64,000 nt of DNA from Pseudonocardia kunmingensis (GCF_006716445.1 NZ_VFPA01000004.1:372001-436000); one strand, 5' to 3'; counted from the first letter of the stretch, positions 35,952-45,114 are shown. Notes: generated by a model from the letters alone, not told the origin. Numbers and translations are program-made.

Positions 35952-36349
35952 TCTACATCGACACCTCGGCTCTGCTCAAGCTCGTCAAGACCGACGAGGT
36001 CGAGGGGCCCGCCGTCCGCGACTACATGGCCGAGTCGGGCGATCCGCGCCTCGTCTCGAGCACCCTGCTCTGCGTCGAGGCGCGTCGAGGCATCCTCAGG
36101 GGGCGCCCGGACGGCCTGCCCAAGATCGATCTGCTCCTCGCGGACGTCGCCCAGATCGAGATCTCGGACGCGGTCATCGAGTCCGCGAGCCGGCTCCCCG
36201 ACCCGCTGCTGCGCTCCCTCGACGCCATCCACCTCGCCACCGCCCTGCTCGTCCGAGACGAGCTGGACGTGCTGCTCAGCTACGACGAGCGCCTGGTCGC
36301 GGCGGCGAAGGCCCTCGACATCCCCACGGCGAGCCCGGCCCGGTCGTAG
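35948..36349 (+). CDS. PIN-domain toxin, VapC family
   Basis: The 133-residue ribonuclease toxin has the PIN acidic site Asp5 (YIDTSAL), Glu44 (CVEARRG), Asp92 (LDAIHLATA) and Asp113 (YDERL). It starts at TTG overlapping the antitoxin stop, so it is made at lower level than the antitoxin. VapC toxins cleave tRNA or rRNA; the target here is unknown. Confidence 0.92.
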   Translation: MIYIDTSALLKLVKTDEVEGPAVRDYMAESGDPRLVSSTLLCVEARRGILRGRPDGLPKIDLLLADVAQIEISDAVIESASRLPDPLLRSLDAIHLATALLVRDELDVLLSYDERLVAAAKALDIPTASPARS

Positions 36350-36418
36350 CGGCGGCCCCGGGCGCCATCGCAAGCCGAGCGCAAGACAGGCCGGGGCGCG
36401 ACCGGGAACACCCGTGGC

Positions 36419-36910
36419 ATGCGGACACACCGCCACGCCACGCCGCCGGACCGGGTTCACCGCGCACGCCGGGGCGCCGTCGTCGGCGTTCTCGCCTCGA
36501 CGCTGCTGGCCTCCGCGGTCGCCTGCGGGGACGAGGACACGAGCGCGGGGCCGGAGACCGGCGTGAGCGTCGAGGACATCCAGGAGCGCCAGTACTTCCA
36601 CGAAGGCGAGTACCTCGGGCAGACGGTGACGATCAGCGCCGCCGTCACCGCCGTCCTGTCACCCCGCCACCTCGAGGTCGCGGGAACGGACTACGGGGAG
36701 GACTCGCTGCTGGTGGTCACCGAGCAGCCGGTGGAGGTCGCCGTCGGGGACGTCCTGCGGGTCACGGGCACGGTCGGGCAGTACCACGTCACGATGGAGG
36801 AGGAAGGCGTCCCGCCCGTCCCCTACGACCAGTACGAGAAGTACGAGACCGAGGCCTTCCTCCACCACGCCGCGGTCGAACCCCTGCCCCCGGCGGGAGA
36901 GCGACGGTAG
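36419..36910 (+). CDS. Lipoprotein with an OB-like domain
   Basis: The 163-residue exported protein has a basic lead, a hydrophobic stretch and lipobox ASAVAC (Cys36). The mature part starts with GETGVSVEDIQE-like acidic sequence and has TVTISAAVTAVLSPRHLEVA, then VGDVLRVTGTVGQYHV, an OB-fold-like strand pattern. Function is unknown. The start ATG has only a weak ribosome binding site, and a GTG or upstream start cannot be excluded. Confidence 0.65.
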   Translation: MRTHRHATPPDRVHRARRGAVVGVLASTLLASAVACGDEDTSAGPETGVSVEDIQERQYFHEGEYLGQTVTISAAVTAVLSPRHLEVAGTDYGEDSLLVVTEQPVEVAVGDVLRVTGTVGQYHVTMEEEGVPPVPYDQYEKYETEAFLHHAAVEPLPPAGERR

Positions 36911-36984
36911 CCCGCAACGTTGCGACATCCTGTCGATCCGTCGGGCAGCGGAGGCCGCCCGACCCCCGCGGGTACGCGAGGGGC

Positions 36985-37611
36985 ATGCGACGGGGACAGG
37001 AGCGGTCACGCACGCGGGCCGGCGCTGCCGGCGTACTGGCGCTCGCCTTCGCGCTCGCCGGGTGCGGCGCGGGCCAACAGGCGCAGACCAGTGTCGAGGT
37101 CACGATGACCGGCGGAGTCGGTGGCCAGGTCGGTTCGATGATCCTGCGGGACGCGCAGTTCACGTACGACCCTCCGGTGCCCGGCGACACGGTGTACGAA
37201 CCCGGCGCGACCGCGCCCTTGCAGGTCACGATCGTCAACGACGCCACCACGGCGCTCGACGACGGGATGCGGGCGGACCGGCTCGTCTCGGTGAGCAGCC
37301 CGATCGCCGAGTCCGGCCGGATCGTGGGCGACACGCGGATACCCGACGGGCACGTGCTCACGGCCGGCTACGACGAGCCCGTCTCGTCGATCGCCGCGGA
37401 CGAGACCACCGTCGCCGACATCGCGCTGGTCGGCCTGACCGAGCCGATCCGCGCGGGACTGACCTATCCCGTCGTCTTCACGTTCGAGCACGCCGGCGAG
37501 CTGCGTCTCGAGGTCCCGGTGGAGAACCCCGACATCCTGCCGCCGCGGGCCCGGGACGCCGGGTCCGGCGCGCCCGGCATCCCGCAGCGGTACCCGGTCG
37601 ACCCGGGATGA
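36985..37611 (+). CDS. Lipoprotein with copper-chaperone-like (PCuAC-type) domain
   Basis: The 208-residue protein has a signal with lipobox LAGC (Cys27) and a mature domain resembling the DUF461/PCuAC fold in its strand pattern (MILRDAQFTYDPP, then VTIVNDATTALD and TRIPDGHVLTAGYDEP). I see no convincing Met/His copper site, so metal binding is unproved. It lies 74 bp after another lipoprotein gene and ends 15 bp from the convergent MFS gene. Confidence 0.65.
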   Translation: MRRGQERSRTRAGAAGVLALAFALAGCGAGQQAQTSVEVTMTGGVGGQVGSMILRDAQFTYDPPVPGDTVYEPGATAPLQVTIVNDATTALDDGMRADRLVSVSSPIAESGRIVGDTRIPDGHVLTAGYDEPVSSIAADETTVADIALVGLTEPIRAGLTYPVVFTFEHAGELRLEVPVENPDILPPRARDAGSGAPGIPQRYPVDPG

Positions 37612-37626
37612 CCGCTCCGGAACGAC

Positions 37627-38781
37627 TCACCTGATCCTCCCGCGGGGCCGGACCGCGGCGAGCGAGACGCCGAGCAGCGCGGCCGCCGCGCCGAACGCGG
37701 TGGGATAGCCGAACGGGTCGGCCACGGCACCGAGGCCGAGCGCGCCGACCCCCGTCCCGGCGTCGTACGCGATGTTCCATGCCGCGCTCGCGGCGCCGTA
37801 GCGACTGCGCCCGAACGCGGCGAACAGCACGGTCAGGGCGTCGTTCTGGACCACCCCGAACCCGAAGCCCACGGCCGCGGCCCCGAGCACGACCAGTACG
37901 CCGCTGCCCGCGCCGAGCGCGACGATCTCCGCCACGAGGCCGGCCGCCGCCAGCAGCATCCCCGGGACCAGCAGCCGGCCGCCGAGGCCGCGCCGGTCCA
38001 CCAGCTCGCCCGCGACGAGCCGCCCGACCAGCGCGCCGGCCGACGTCGCGAACAGGGCGGCCGCCACCACCAGGCCGGCGCCGGGCACCGCGAGCGGGAG
38101 GAAGGTGATCAGGCCACCCTGGGCGACCGAGCAGGTGAGCATGGCCACGAGCGGCGCGGGCGCCGCCCGCACGAGCGAGCGGGTGGCCACCGCGGCCGGT
38201 TCCTCCACCGGGCCCGCGTGCATGCGGATCGCCGGGACGAGCAGCGCCCCGATCACCGGGGCGACGCCCGCGGCGACGAACACCGCGGTGAAGCCGACCC
38301 GGTCGACCACCGCGACACCCGCGGCGAGCAGCACGAGCTGCGGCAGCCCGACCGCGAGCCCGTAGCGCCCCGCGGCGCGCCCGTGCTGGGCCCGTGGCAC
38401 GAGCTCGGCCACGAGCGCGCTCCCGGCGACCGTCGCGAGGCCGAAGCCGACCCCGCGCACCGCGGAGAGGGCGAGCACCGGCCCGAGGTCGGGTGTGAGG
38501 GCGAGCAACGGCGCGGGGAGGCCGAGCAGTGCGGACCCGAGGCCCAGCACCCAGCGGTGGCCGAGGCGCGTGAGCAGCCACGGCACCGCGAGCTGGGTGA
38601 GCACCGTCGTGGCCATCAGGGTGGCCGTCGTCGCGCCCGCGCCGAACGCACCCGACCCGCCGCGCGCCACCCACAACGGCACCACCGGCAGCAGCACCGC
38701 GTAGCCGCTGAAGCAGAACACGGTGGCGCCCAGCATGAGCCGGAAGGACGTGCCGGCGATCCCGGTGGCCGAGCCCGTCAT
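37627..38781 (-). CDS. MFS transporter
   Basis: The 384-residue protein has twelve hydrophobic spans with the MFS loop 2-3 region (LTRLGHRWVLGLG) and the second-half equivalent (VDRRGLGGRLL). It resembles YbcL/YtbD-type exporters but no substrate class can be fixed. GGGGGCGG precedes the ATG. The 152 bp between it and the divergent metal ABC operon holds the promoters of both. Confidence 0.8.
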   Translation of the reverse strand: MTGSATGIAGTSFRLMLGATVFCFSGYAVLLPVVPLWVARGGSGAFGAGATTATLMATTVLTQLAVPWLLTRLGHRWVLGLGSALLGLPAPLLALTPDLGPVLALSAVRGVGFGLATVAGSALVAELVPRAQHGRAAGRYGLAVGLPQLVLLAAGVAVVDRVGFTAVFVAAGVAPVIGALLVPAIRMHAGPVEEPAAVATRSLVRAAPAPLVAMLTCSVAQGGLITFLPLAVPGAGLVVAAALFATSAGALVGRLVAGELVDRRGLGGRLLVPGMLLAAAGLVAEIVALGAGSGVLVVLGAAAVGFGFGVVQNDALTVLFAAFGRSRYGAASAAWNIAYDAGTGVGALGLGAVADPFGYPTAFGAAAALLGVSLAAVRPRGRIR

Positions 38782-38920
38782 CGCCGCCCCCGCATCCCTG
38801 CCATGCCCCGAGAGTAGGTCGGCGCATCGCGGGCATGCCGACCATGGGGTTCGTCACCGGCCGCGACGAACGGGGGACGACAGCACTATCGTGTGCTGTT
38901 AGCAGCGGCTCACGACCGAG

Positions 38921-38934
38921 TTAGAGGTGGCTAA
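38921..38934. promoter_or_regulatory. TTAG-N6-CTAA dyad over the mntA-like start codon
   Basis: TTAGAGGTGGCTAA is an inverted repeat with four-base arms. Its form is like the DtxR/MntR-type boxes TTAG..CTAA, and its last A is the first base of the ATG; the AGGTGG between the arms is the ribosome binding site. Binding there would block both transcription and translation. Confidence 0.45.
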
Positions 38935-39896
38935 TGCCGGACGCGGCGCGGGTGGTGGCCCGCCGTTCCGTGCTGGCCGCGGCGGGCCTGCTCACGCTGT
39001 CCGGGTGCGTGGCGGCGCCGCCGTCGCGCGACGAGCCGATCGGCGACCGCCCCCTGCGCGTCACGACCACCACGAACTTCCTCACCGACACCGTCGCCCG
39101 CATCGGGGGCGACCGGGTCGAGGTCACCGGCCTGATGGGCCCCGGCGTCGACCCGCACCTGTACCGGGCGAGCGCGGGTGACGTGCAGGCACTGCGGGGT
39201 GCCGACGTGATCCTCTACTGCGGCCTGCAGCTGGAGGGCCGGATGGGCGACCTGCTCGCCGACCTCGCCGCCCGCCAGCCCACCTACGCGGTCACGAACG
39301 GCATCCCGCGGGAGCGGCTGCTCGCCCCGGCCCCCGGCGCGGGCGAGGAGTACGACCCCCACGTGTGGTTCGACCCCTCGCTGTGGGCCGACGTCAGCAC
39401 CGCGATCGCCATCGCCCTCCTGCAGCGCGACCGCGCCCACGAGGCGGGCTACCGCAGCCGCCTCGACGAGCACCTCGCCGAGCTCTCCGCGCTCGACGCC
39501 GAGATCGCCCAGCGGCTCGCGAGCGTCCCTCCGCGGCGCCGGGTGCTGGTCACCTCGCACGACGCGTTCGCCTACTTCGGCCGCCGCTACCACCTCGACG
39601 TCGCCGGCATCCAGGGCATCTCGACCGCCGCCGAGGCCACCACCGCCGACGTCGAGCGCGTGGCGCAGCTCGTGGCCGAGCGCGGCGTCCCCGCGGTGTT
39701 CGTCGAGTCGAGCGTGCCGCGCCAGACGGTGGACGCGCTGCTCGCCGCCGCCGCGCAGCGCGGCGCCCGCGTGCGGGTGGGCGGGGAGCTCTACACCGAC
39801 GCGGCCGGGGAACCGGGCACACCGGAGGGCACGTACGTGGGGATGCTGCGCGCCAACGCCGTCCGGATCGCGGACGGACTGGCCGGAGTGGACTAG
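38934..39896 (+). CDS. Metal ABC transporter substrate-binding lipoprotein (Mn/Zn, cluster A-I)
   Basis: The 320-residue binding protein has a twin-arginine-like lead, lipobox LSGC (Cys25) and the metal ligands of cluster A-I proteins: His75 (GPGVDPHLY), His143 (EEYDPHVWFDPS), a Glu in VFVESSV and an Asp in ELYTDAAG. The long metal-loop of zinc-type ZnuA is missing, so manganese (MntC/PsaA type) is more likely. It is the first of four genes that overlap or abut. Confidence 0.9.
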   Translation: MPDAARVVARRSVLAAAGLLTLSGCVAAPPSRDEPIGDRPLRVTTTTNFLTDTVARIGGDRVEVTGLMGPGVDPHLYRASAGDVQALRGADVILYCGLQLEGRMGDLLADLAARQPTYAVTNGIPRERLLAPAPGAGEEYDPHVWFDPSLWADVSTAIAIALLQRDRAHEAGYRSRLDEHLAELSALDAEIAQRLASVPPRRRVLVTSHDAFAYFGRRYHLDVAGIQGISTAAEATTADVERVAQLVAERGVPAVFVESSVPRQTVDALLAAAAQRGARVRVGGELYTDAAGEPGTPEGTYVGMLRANAVRIADGLAGVD

Positions 39897-39908
39897 GAGG
39901 GGGTAGCC

Positions 39909-40661
39909 GTGCTGATGAGCTCGCCGGTCACGCGCACCGCGGTGGCCTTGGAGGTGCGGGGGCTGACGGTGTCGTACCGGTCGTCCCCGGTCCTGTGGGA
40001 GATCGACGCGCAGTTCCCGGCCGGGCACCTGTCGGCGATCGTCGGGCCCAACGGGGCGGGCAAGTCCACGCTGCTCAAGGCCGCGCTCGGGCTGGTGCCC
40101 GCGGACGCGGGACGGGTGCTGGTGGACGGCGTGGAGGGGAGGGCCGCGCTCGACCACGTGGCCTACGTGCCGCAGGCGGAGTCGGTGGACTGGGACTTCC
40201 CGATCACCGTCCGCGAGGTCGTCGAGATGGGTCGCTACCGCTCCACCGGCTGGTTCCGCCGCATCGGGCGCGCCGACCGCGCCGTGGCCGCGGAGTGCCT
40301 CGAGCGCGTGGGGATGGCCGGCTTCGGACGGCGGCAGATCGGCCAGCTCTCCGGAGGGCAGCGCCAGCGCGTGTTCCTCGCCCGCGCACTCGCCCAGCAG
40401 GCGCCGGTCCTCGTCATGGACGAGCCGTTCGCGGGGATCGACGCCCGCACGCAGGCCGACCTCCTCTCGCTGCTCGGCGAGCTGCGCGACGGGGGCGGTT
40501 CGGTCGTCGTCGTGCACCACGACATGGCCCAGGTGCGGGCCGCCTTCGACTGGACGCTCCTGCTCAACGTGCGCGCGCTCGGGTGCGGACCCACCGCCGA
40601 GGTGCTCACCCAGGAGACGGTGCGCGCGGCGTACGGAGCGGACGTGGCGTGGACCCCGTGA
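39909..40661 (+). CDS. Metal ABC transporter ATPase
   Basis: The 250-residue ATPase has Walker A GPNGAGKST, signature LSGGQRQRVFLARALAQ, Walker B VLVMDEPFAGID and switch His in VVVVHHDM. VPQAESVDWDFPITVREVV is the Q-loop segment typical of Mn/Zn importers. AGGAGG precedes the GTG start. Its stop overlaps the next gene start (GTGA). Confidence 0.92.
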   Translation: MLMSSPVTRTAVALEVRGLTVSYRSSPVLWEIDAQFPAGHLSAIVGPNGAGKSTLLKAALGLVPADAGRVLVDGVEGRAALDHVAYVPQAESVDWDFPITVREVVEMGRYRSTGWFRRIGRADRAVAAECLERVGMAGFGRRQIGQLSGGQRQRVFLARALAQQAPVLVMDEPFAGIDARTQADLLSLLGELRDGGGSVVVVHHDMAQVRAAFDWTLLLNVRALGCGPTAEVLTQETVRAAYGADVAWTP

Positions 40662-41842
40662 GCGCGCCCGCGGTGGTGGCCACGGCGCTGGGCCTGCCCT
40701 ACACCGACGCCGTCGTGATCGCCGGCGCGCTCGTCCTCGGCATCACCAGCGGCGTGCTCGGCGCGTTCGCGGTGCTCCGGCGGCGCAGCCTCGTGGGCGA
40801 CGCGGTCGCGCACGCGACGCTGCCCGGGGTCTGCGTGGCGTTCCTCGTGGCCGGGGTGAAGGACGTGCCCGGCCTGCTGCTCGGCGCGGCGGTCGCCGGG
40901 CTGGTCGCGGCGCTGCTCATGGTGGGCATCGAGCGGACCGGCCGGATCCGTCCGGACGCCGCGATCGGCGTGGTGCTCTCGGCCTTCTTCGCGCTAGGCG
41001 TCGTGCTGCTGACCCACCTGTCCAACAGCAGCGACGCCGACCAGGCGGGCCTGGAGCACTACCTGTTCGGCCAGGCCGCCGGGCTCCTCGAGCGCGACGT
41101 CGCGGTGATGGCCGCCCTCGCCGCCGTCGCGCTGCTGGTGGTCGGGGTGCTGCGGCGGGCACTGACGACCACGCTGTTCGACCCGTCCTTCGCCGGCGCG
41201 CTCGGGCTCCCGGTGCGGGCGCTGGAGACCCTCATGACAGCGCTGCTGGTGGTGGCGGTCGTGATCGGCGTGCGGGTCGTGGGGGCGATCCTCATGGTGG
41301 CGATGCTGGTCGTGCCCACGGTCACCGCGCGGCAGCTCGCCGACCGCTTCCCCCGGGTGCTGCTCCTCGCCGGGCTGGTCGGCGCGGCCGTCGGGGTCAC
41401 CGGGGCGCTCCTGGCCACGCGGGGCGCGCTGCCGACGGGGCCGGTCGTCGTCCTCGTGGGGTTCGCCGTCGCGCTCGCCGCACTGCTGCTGGCCCCGGGG
41501 CGCGGCGTGCTGTGGCGGGCCCGGCGGCTGCGGGCGCGGCGGCGGGCCGTGCGCCGCGACGCCGTCCTCACCCACCCGGACGCCCCGCCCGCCGGCGTGA
41601 CCGACCGCCTCACCCGCGCGCGCCTGCGTCGCCGCGGCCTGCTCGCGCCCGACGGCACGCTCACCGCCGCCGGCCGGGCCGCGGCCGCCGAGCTCGCCGA
41701 GCGGCGCGCCCTGTGGACGGCATGGCTCGAGCACGGCGCGTCGATCCGCCTGCCCGACGCGCGCGAGCCGGATCCGGCCGATCTCGCGGGCAGCCTCGGC
41801 CCGGACGCCGTGGCCCAGCTCCGCCGGATCGGGGCGCGATGA
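40658..41842 (+). CDS. Metal ABC permease fused to a DtxR-like C-terminal domain
   Basis: The 394-residue protein has a normal cluster A-I permease (about residues 1-285; RRRSLVGDAVAHATLPGVCV and MVAMLVVPTVTARQLADRFP) followed by a soluble domain (about 290-394) with an Arg-rich linker, a winged-helix-like RLTRARLRRRGLLAPDGTLT stretch and a WTAWLEHGASIRLPDAREPD segment like the dimerisation part of DtxR/MntR. This recalls chlamydial YtgCR, where a permease carries its own metal-dependent repressor. The start is the GTG overlapping the ATPase stop; GTG 40649 is possible. Confidence 0.85.
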   Translation: MSAPAVVATALGLPYTDAVVIAGALVLGITSGVLGAFAVLRRRSLVGDAVAHATLPGVCVAFLVAGVKDVPGLLLGAAVAGLVAALLMVGIERTGRIRPDAAIGVVLSAFFALGVVLLTHLSNSSDADQAGLEHYLFGQAAGLLERDVAVMAALAAVALLVVGVLRRALTTTLFDPSFAGALGLPVRALETLMTALLVVAVVIGVRVVGAILMVAMLVVPTVTARQLADRFPRVLLLAGLVGAAVGVTGALLATRGALPTGPVVVLVGFAVALAALLLAPGRGVLWRARRLRARRRAVRRDAVLTHPDAPPAGVTDRLTRARLRRRGLLAPDGTLTAAGRAAAAELAERRALWTAWLEHGASIRLPDAREPDPADLAGSLGPDAVAQLRRIGAR

Positions 41843-42720
41843 ACGACGGGCTGCTGATCGTGCTCGTCGCCGGGCTCGTCGCCACGGCGTGCGGGCTGCT
41901 CGGGCCGTTCCTGGTGCTGCGCCGGATGGCCCTGCTCTCCGACGCGGTGAGCCACGCCGTGCTGCCGGGGATCGTCGCGGTCTGGCTGGTGGCGCAGACG
42001 CGCGCCTCGCTGCCCGTGGTGTTCGGCGCCGCCGCGTTCGCCGTGCTCTGCGTGCTCGGGATCGACGCGCTGCGCAGCACCGGGCTGGTGGCCTCGGACG
42101 CGGCCATCGGGCTGGTCTTCCCCGCCCTGTTCTCCCTCGGCGTCCTCGGCGTCACCCGCTACGCCGACGGCATCCACCTCGACCTGGACTCCACCATCTA
42201 CGGCGAGATCGCCTTCGTCCCGTTCGACACGGTGTCGTTCGGCGGCCACGAGCTGGCCCGCTCGGGCGTGGTGCTCGGCGTGGTCGTGCTGCTCAACCTG
42301 CTGCTCGTGGTCGCGCTGTGGAAGGAGCTGAAGGCCACCACCTTCGACCCGCAGTTCGGCGCGACGGTGCGCCTGCACCCGCGGCTGCTGTCCCGGCTGC
42401 TGCTCGTGGCGGCGGCGGTCACCGCGGTCGCGGCGTTCGACGCCGTCGGGGCGATCCTGGTGGTGACCATGCTGATCGTCCCGGCCGCCACGGCGTTCCT
42501 GCTCACCGACCGGCTCGTCGTCATGGTCGCGCTCGCCGTCGGCATCGGGTGGGTCGGCGCCGGGGCGGGCTACGCGATCGCGCTGCCGCTGGACAGCTCG
42601 ATCGCCGGGGCGATGGGCCTGGTCTGCGCGGCCTGCTTCACGCTCGCGCTGCTCGTCTCGCCCCGCCACGGGGTGCTCACCCGGCGGTGGCGCCGGCGGC
42701 GGGCCGGGGTGGTGGGCTGA
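41839..42720 (+). CDS. Metal ABC transporter permease, second subunit
   Basis: The 293-residue protein has eight or nine spans and the family blocks RRMALLSDAVSHAVLPGIVA and LVVTMLIVPAATAFLLTDR. Its ATG overlaps the stop of the fused permease (ATGA). The two would form the heterodimeric channel with the ATPase; it has no C-terminal extension. Confidence 0.9.
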   Translation: MNDGLLIVLVAGLVATACGLLGPFLVLRRMALLSDAVSHAVLPGIVAVWLVAQTRASLPVVFGAAAFAVLCVLGIDALRSTGLVASDAAIGLVFPALFSLGVLGVTRYADGIHLDLDSTIYGEIAFVPFDTVSFGGHELARSGVVLGVVVLLNLLLVVALWKELKATTFDPQFGATVRLHPRLLSRLLLVAAAVTAVAAFDAVGAILVVTMLIVPAATAFLLTDRLVVMVALAVGIGWVGAGAGYAIALPLDSSIAGAMGLVCAACFTLALLVSPRHGVLTRRWRRRRAGVVG

Positions 42721-42724
42721 CCGC

Positions 42725-43771
42725 GTGGCCCTCCCCGACGCAGGCTTCCCGGCCGATCCCTACCCGGGCGCCGCGCCCCCGTTCTCGTTCGTGCACGCGG
42801 ACGAGGAGTCGCACGTCCTCGATCCGCACCCGGCGCACGGATGGGCGGTCGCCGGCGCGCCGCTCGACCCCTGGCTCGCCGCTCGCGGGGGTGTCCCCCG
42901 CGCCCGCCGCGTCCCGGTGCTGGCCTACGGCTCGAACCGGTGCCCGAGCAAGATCACCTGGCTGCGCCACGCCCTCGGCATGGGCGCCGATCCGGTCGTG
43001 GTGCTGCGGGCGCGCACCCGCGGCGTCACCGCGGTGTGGGCCGCCGGCCTGCGTCGTCGCGACGGGCAGCGCCCCGCCGTGCTGGCGGCCGCGCCCGGCG
43101 TCGTCGAGGAGCACGCCGTCTGGCTCGCCACCCCCGAGCAGATCGCGGTGCTGGACCGGTGCGAGGGCCGCGACGAGCGGTTCCGGCTGGCTCGGCTGCG
43201 CTCCGGCGAGGTGCGCACCGAGCACGGCGTGCGCGTCGAGGCGCCATGGTGCTACGTCGGGCACGGTGCGATCCGCCGCCCGCTGCTCGTCGACGGCGCC
43301 CCGGTGCGCTGCGCCGACCTGCCCCAGGACGCCGCCCGGTGGCTGGACGGCGTGCCCGCCCCCGGCGACGGCCTCGACGCGCCCACCGTCGTCGGCTCGC
43401 CGCGCCCGGACGAGTGGCCCGCGGCCGTGTTCGTCCACGGGGACCTGCGGCCCGGCGGCCCGGCCTGGCCGCGGCTGGCGCCGCACACCGACGGCGAGCC
43501 GCGCAGGACCACCGTCGACGGCACGGTGCACGACACCGGAACCGGGCGGCCCGCCCTGCGCCCCGGCACCGGGCGGCGCGCACCCGGCTGGCTCGTGCCG
43601 GTGCGCGATCCCGCGGGCCTCCTGCCCGTGCTCGACGGGCAAGAGGGCCCGCTGTCCCGGCGCGAACGGCTCGTGACCGACCAGGGCACGCCGTGCTGGG
43701 GCTACGTCCGGACGAGCTCAGCCGACGGCGGTCGGCAGGCGATCACGCCATCCTCGCGACCGGTGCGATGA
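42725..43771 (+). CDS. Gamma-glutamylcyclotransferase-like protein
   Basis: The 348-residue protein contains the AIG2/GGCT opening motif VLAYGSNRCPSK (YGSN at 68-71) and a long extra sequence at both ends. GGCT folds cut gamma-glutamyl amides, but the catalytic Glu is not clear here. It follows the metal permease by four bases and ends with 29 bp of overlap with the convergent MHS gene. It may be the fifth gene of the metal operon. Function is unknown. Confidence 0.6.
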   Translation: MALPDAGFPADPYPGAAPPFSFVHADEESHVLDPHPAHGWAVAGAPLDPWLAARGGVPRARRVPVLAYGSNRCPSKITWLRHALGMGADPVVVLRARTRGVTAVWAAGLRRRDGQRPAVLAAAPGVVEEHAVWLATPEQIAVLDRCEGRDERFRLARLRSGEVRTEHGVRVEAPWCYVGHGAIRRPLLVDGAPVRCADLPQDAARWLDGVPAPGDGLDAPTVVGSPRPDEWPAAVFVHGDLRPGGPAWPRLAPHTDGEPRRTTVDGTVHDTGTGRPALRPGTGRRAPGWLVPVRDPAGLLPVLDGQEGPLSRRERLVTDQGTPCWGYVRTSSADGGRQAITPSSRPVR

Positions 43772-45083
43772 CCGTCGCCGACGAGCCCGGCAGCGGCTTC
43801 CGCGCGCTCTCGGCGGTCATGACCACGGACGCCATCGAGATCAGGGCGGCCACGACGAGGTAGATCCCCGGCATGGCGTTGTTGCCGGTGCTCTCCACGA
43901 GGAGGGTCAGGATGAGCGGCGCCGTGCCACCGAAGATCGAGGTGGACAGGTTGTAGCCGATCGAGAAGCCGCCGTAGCGCACGTCGGTGTCGAAGAGCGC
44001 GGGCAGCGTGGCCGACATGGTGCCGAGCAGCATCACCAGCAGCAGGCCGAGGATCACCAGGCCGGCGACCGTGCCGAACGCATTGCCCATCGCCAGCAGC
44101 ATGAACGCCGGGTAGCCGAGCACGATGAACCCGACGCACGAGGTCACGATCAGCGGCTTGCGCCCGATCCGGTCGGACAGGGCACCGACCGGGATGATCA
44201 CGATCATGATCACCAGCATCATCCCGAGGATGTAGAGCAGCGCCGGGGTGGCCTCCAGACCGGTCGTGGTCTGCAGGTAGGTCGGCATGTAGAACAAGAT
44301 CGTGTAGACGGCGACGTTGTAGAACAGCACCAGACCGATGCAGGTCACGATCGGCCGCCAGTGGTGGGTCAGCAGCTCCTTGAGCGGCGACTCCGAGACC
44401 GCCTGCTTCTCCTCCAGCTCCCGGAACGCGGGGGTGTCCTCCAGCTTGCTCCGCAGGTAGAGGCCCACGAGCCCGAGCGGCCCGGCGATCAGGAACGGGA
44501 TCCGCCAGCCCCAGGCGGCCATGGCCTCGGGGGCCAGGCTGACCTCGAGCACCGTCACGAGCCCCGCCGCGAGCACGAACCCCCCGGTCGTGCCGAACTC
44601 GAGGAAGCTGCAGTAGAAGCCGCGCCGCTTGTCCGGCGCGTACTCCGCGATGAACGCGGCCGCCCCGCCGTACTCGCCCCCCGTGGCGAAGCCCTGCACC
44701 AGCCGCGCGATCACCAGCATGATCGGCGCGAGCCAGCCGACGGCCTCGAAGGTCGGCAGGAGCCCGATCGCGAAGCTCGCGGCCGACATCACCACGATCG
44801 TCAGCGCCAGCACCCGCTTGCGCCCGATCTTGTCGCCCAGCGGGCCCAGGATCAGCCCGCCCAGCGGGCGCACCAGGTACGCCACCGCGAACAGCGCGAA
44901 CGTGAACGCGACGTTGGCGTTCTGGTCACCGCCGGGGAAGAAGTTCAGGGCGATGAAGATCGTGACGTAGCTGTAGATCCCGTAGTCGAACCACTCGACG
45001 AGGTTGCCCATCGCCGCCGCGCCGACCGCCTTGCGCACCGTGGGTTCGTCGACCTCGTGCTGCTGCCCTTCAGGCAAAGCCAT
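43743..45083 (-). CDS. MFS permease of the MHS family (ProP-like)
   Basis: The 446-residue permease has twelve spans and the MHS marks LVEWFDYGIYSYVTIFIA, VRPLGGLILGPLGDKIGRKR and RLVQGFATGGEYGGAAAFIAEYAP. It resembles ProP-type osmolyte or organic-acid symporters more than the paralogue at 8802. AAAGGA precedes ATG 45083 and a TAGCGT box lies about 25 bp upstream. Its end overlaps the GGCT-like gene by 29 bp. Confidence 0.87.
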   Translation of the reverse strand: MALPEGQQHEVDEPTVRKAVGAAAMGNLVEWFDYGIYSYVTIFIALNFFPGGDQNANVAFTFALFAVAYLVRPLGGLILGPLGDKIGRKRVLALTIVVMSAASFAIGLLPTFEAVGWLAPIMLVIARLVQGFATGGEYGGAAAFIAEYAPDKRRGFYCSFLEFGTTGGFVLAAGLVTVLEVSLAPEAMAAWGWRIPFLIAGPLGLVGLYLRSKLEDTPAFRELEEKQAVSESPLKELLTHHWRPIVTCIGLVLFYNVAVYTILFYMPTYLQTTTGLEATPALLYILGMMLVIMIVIIPVGALSDRIGRKPLIVTSCVGFIVLGYPAFMLLAMGNAFGTVAGLVILGLLLVMLLGTMSATLPALFDTDVRYGGFSIGYNLSTSIFGGTAPLILTLLVESTGNNAMPGIYLVVAALISMASVVMTAESARKPLPGSSATVIAPVARMA

Positions 45084-45108
45084 ATGACGTCCTTTCTCCT
45101 GGCGGCCG

Positions 45109-45114
45109 ACGCTA
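45109..45114 (-). promoter_or_regulatory. -10 box of the MHS permease gene
   Basis: TAGCGT on the minus strand, about 25 bases before the ATG; a leadered version of the same box that precedes leaderless genes here. Confidence 0.4.
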
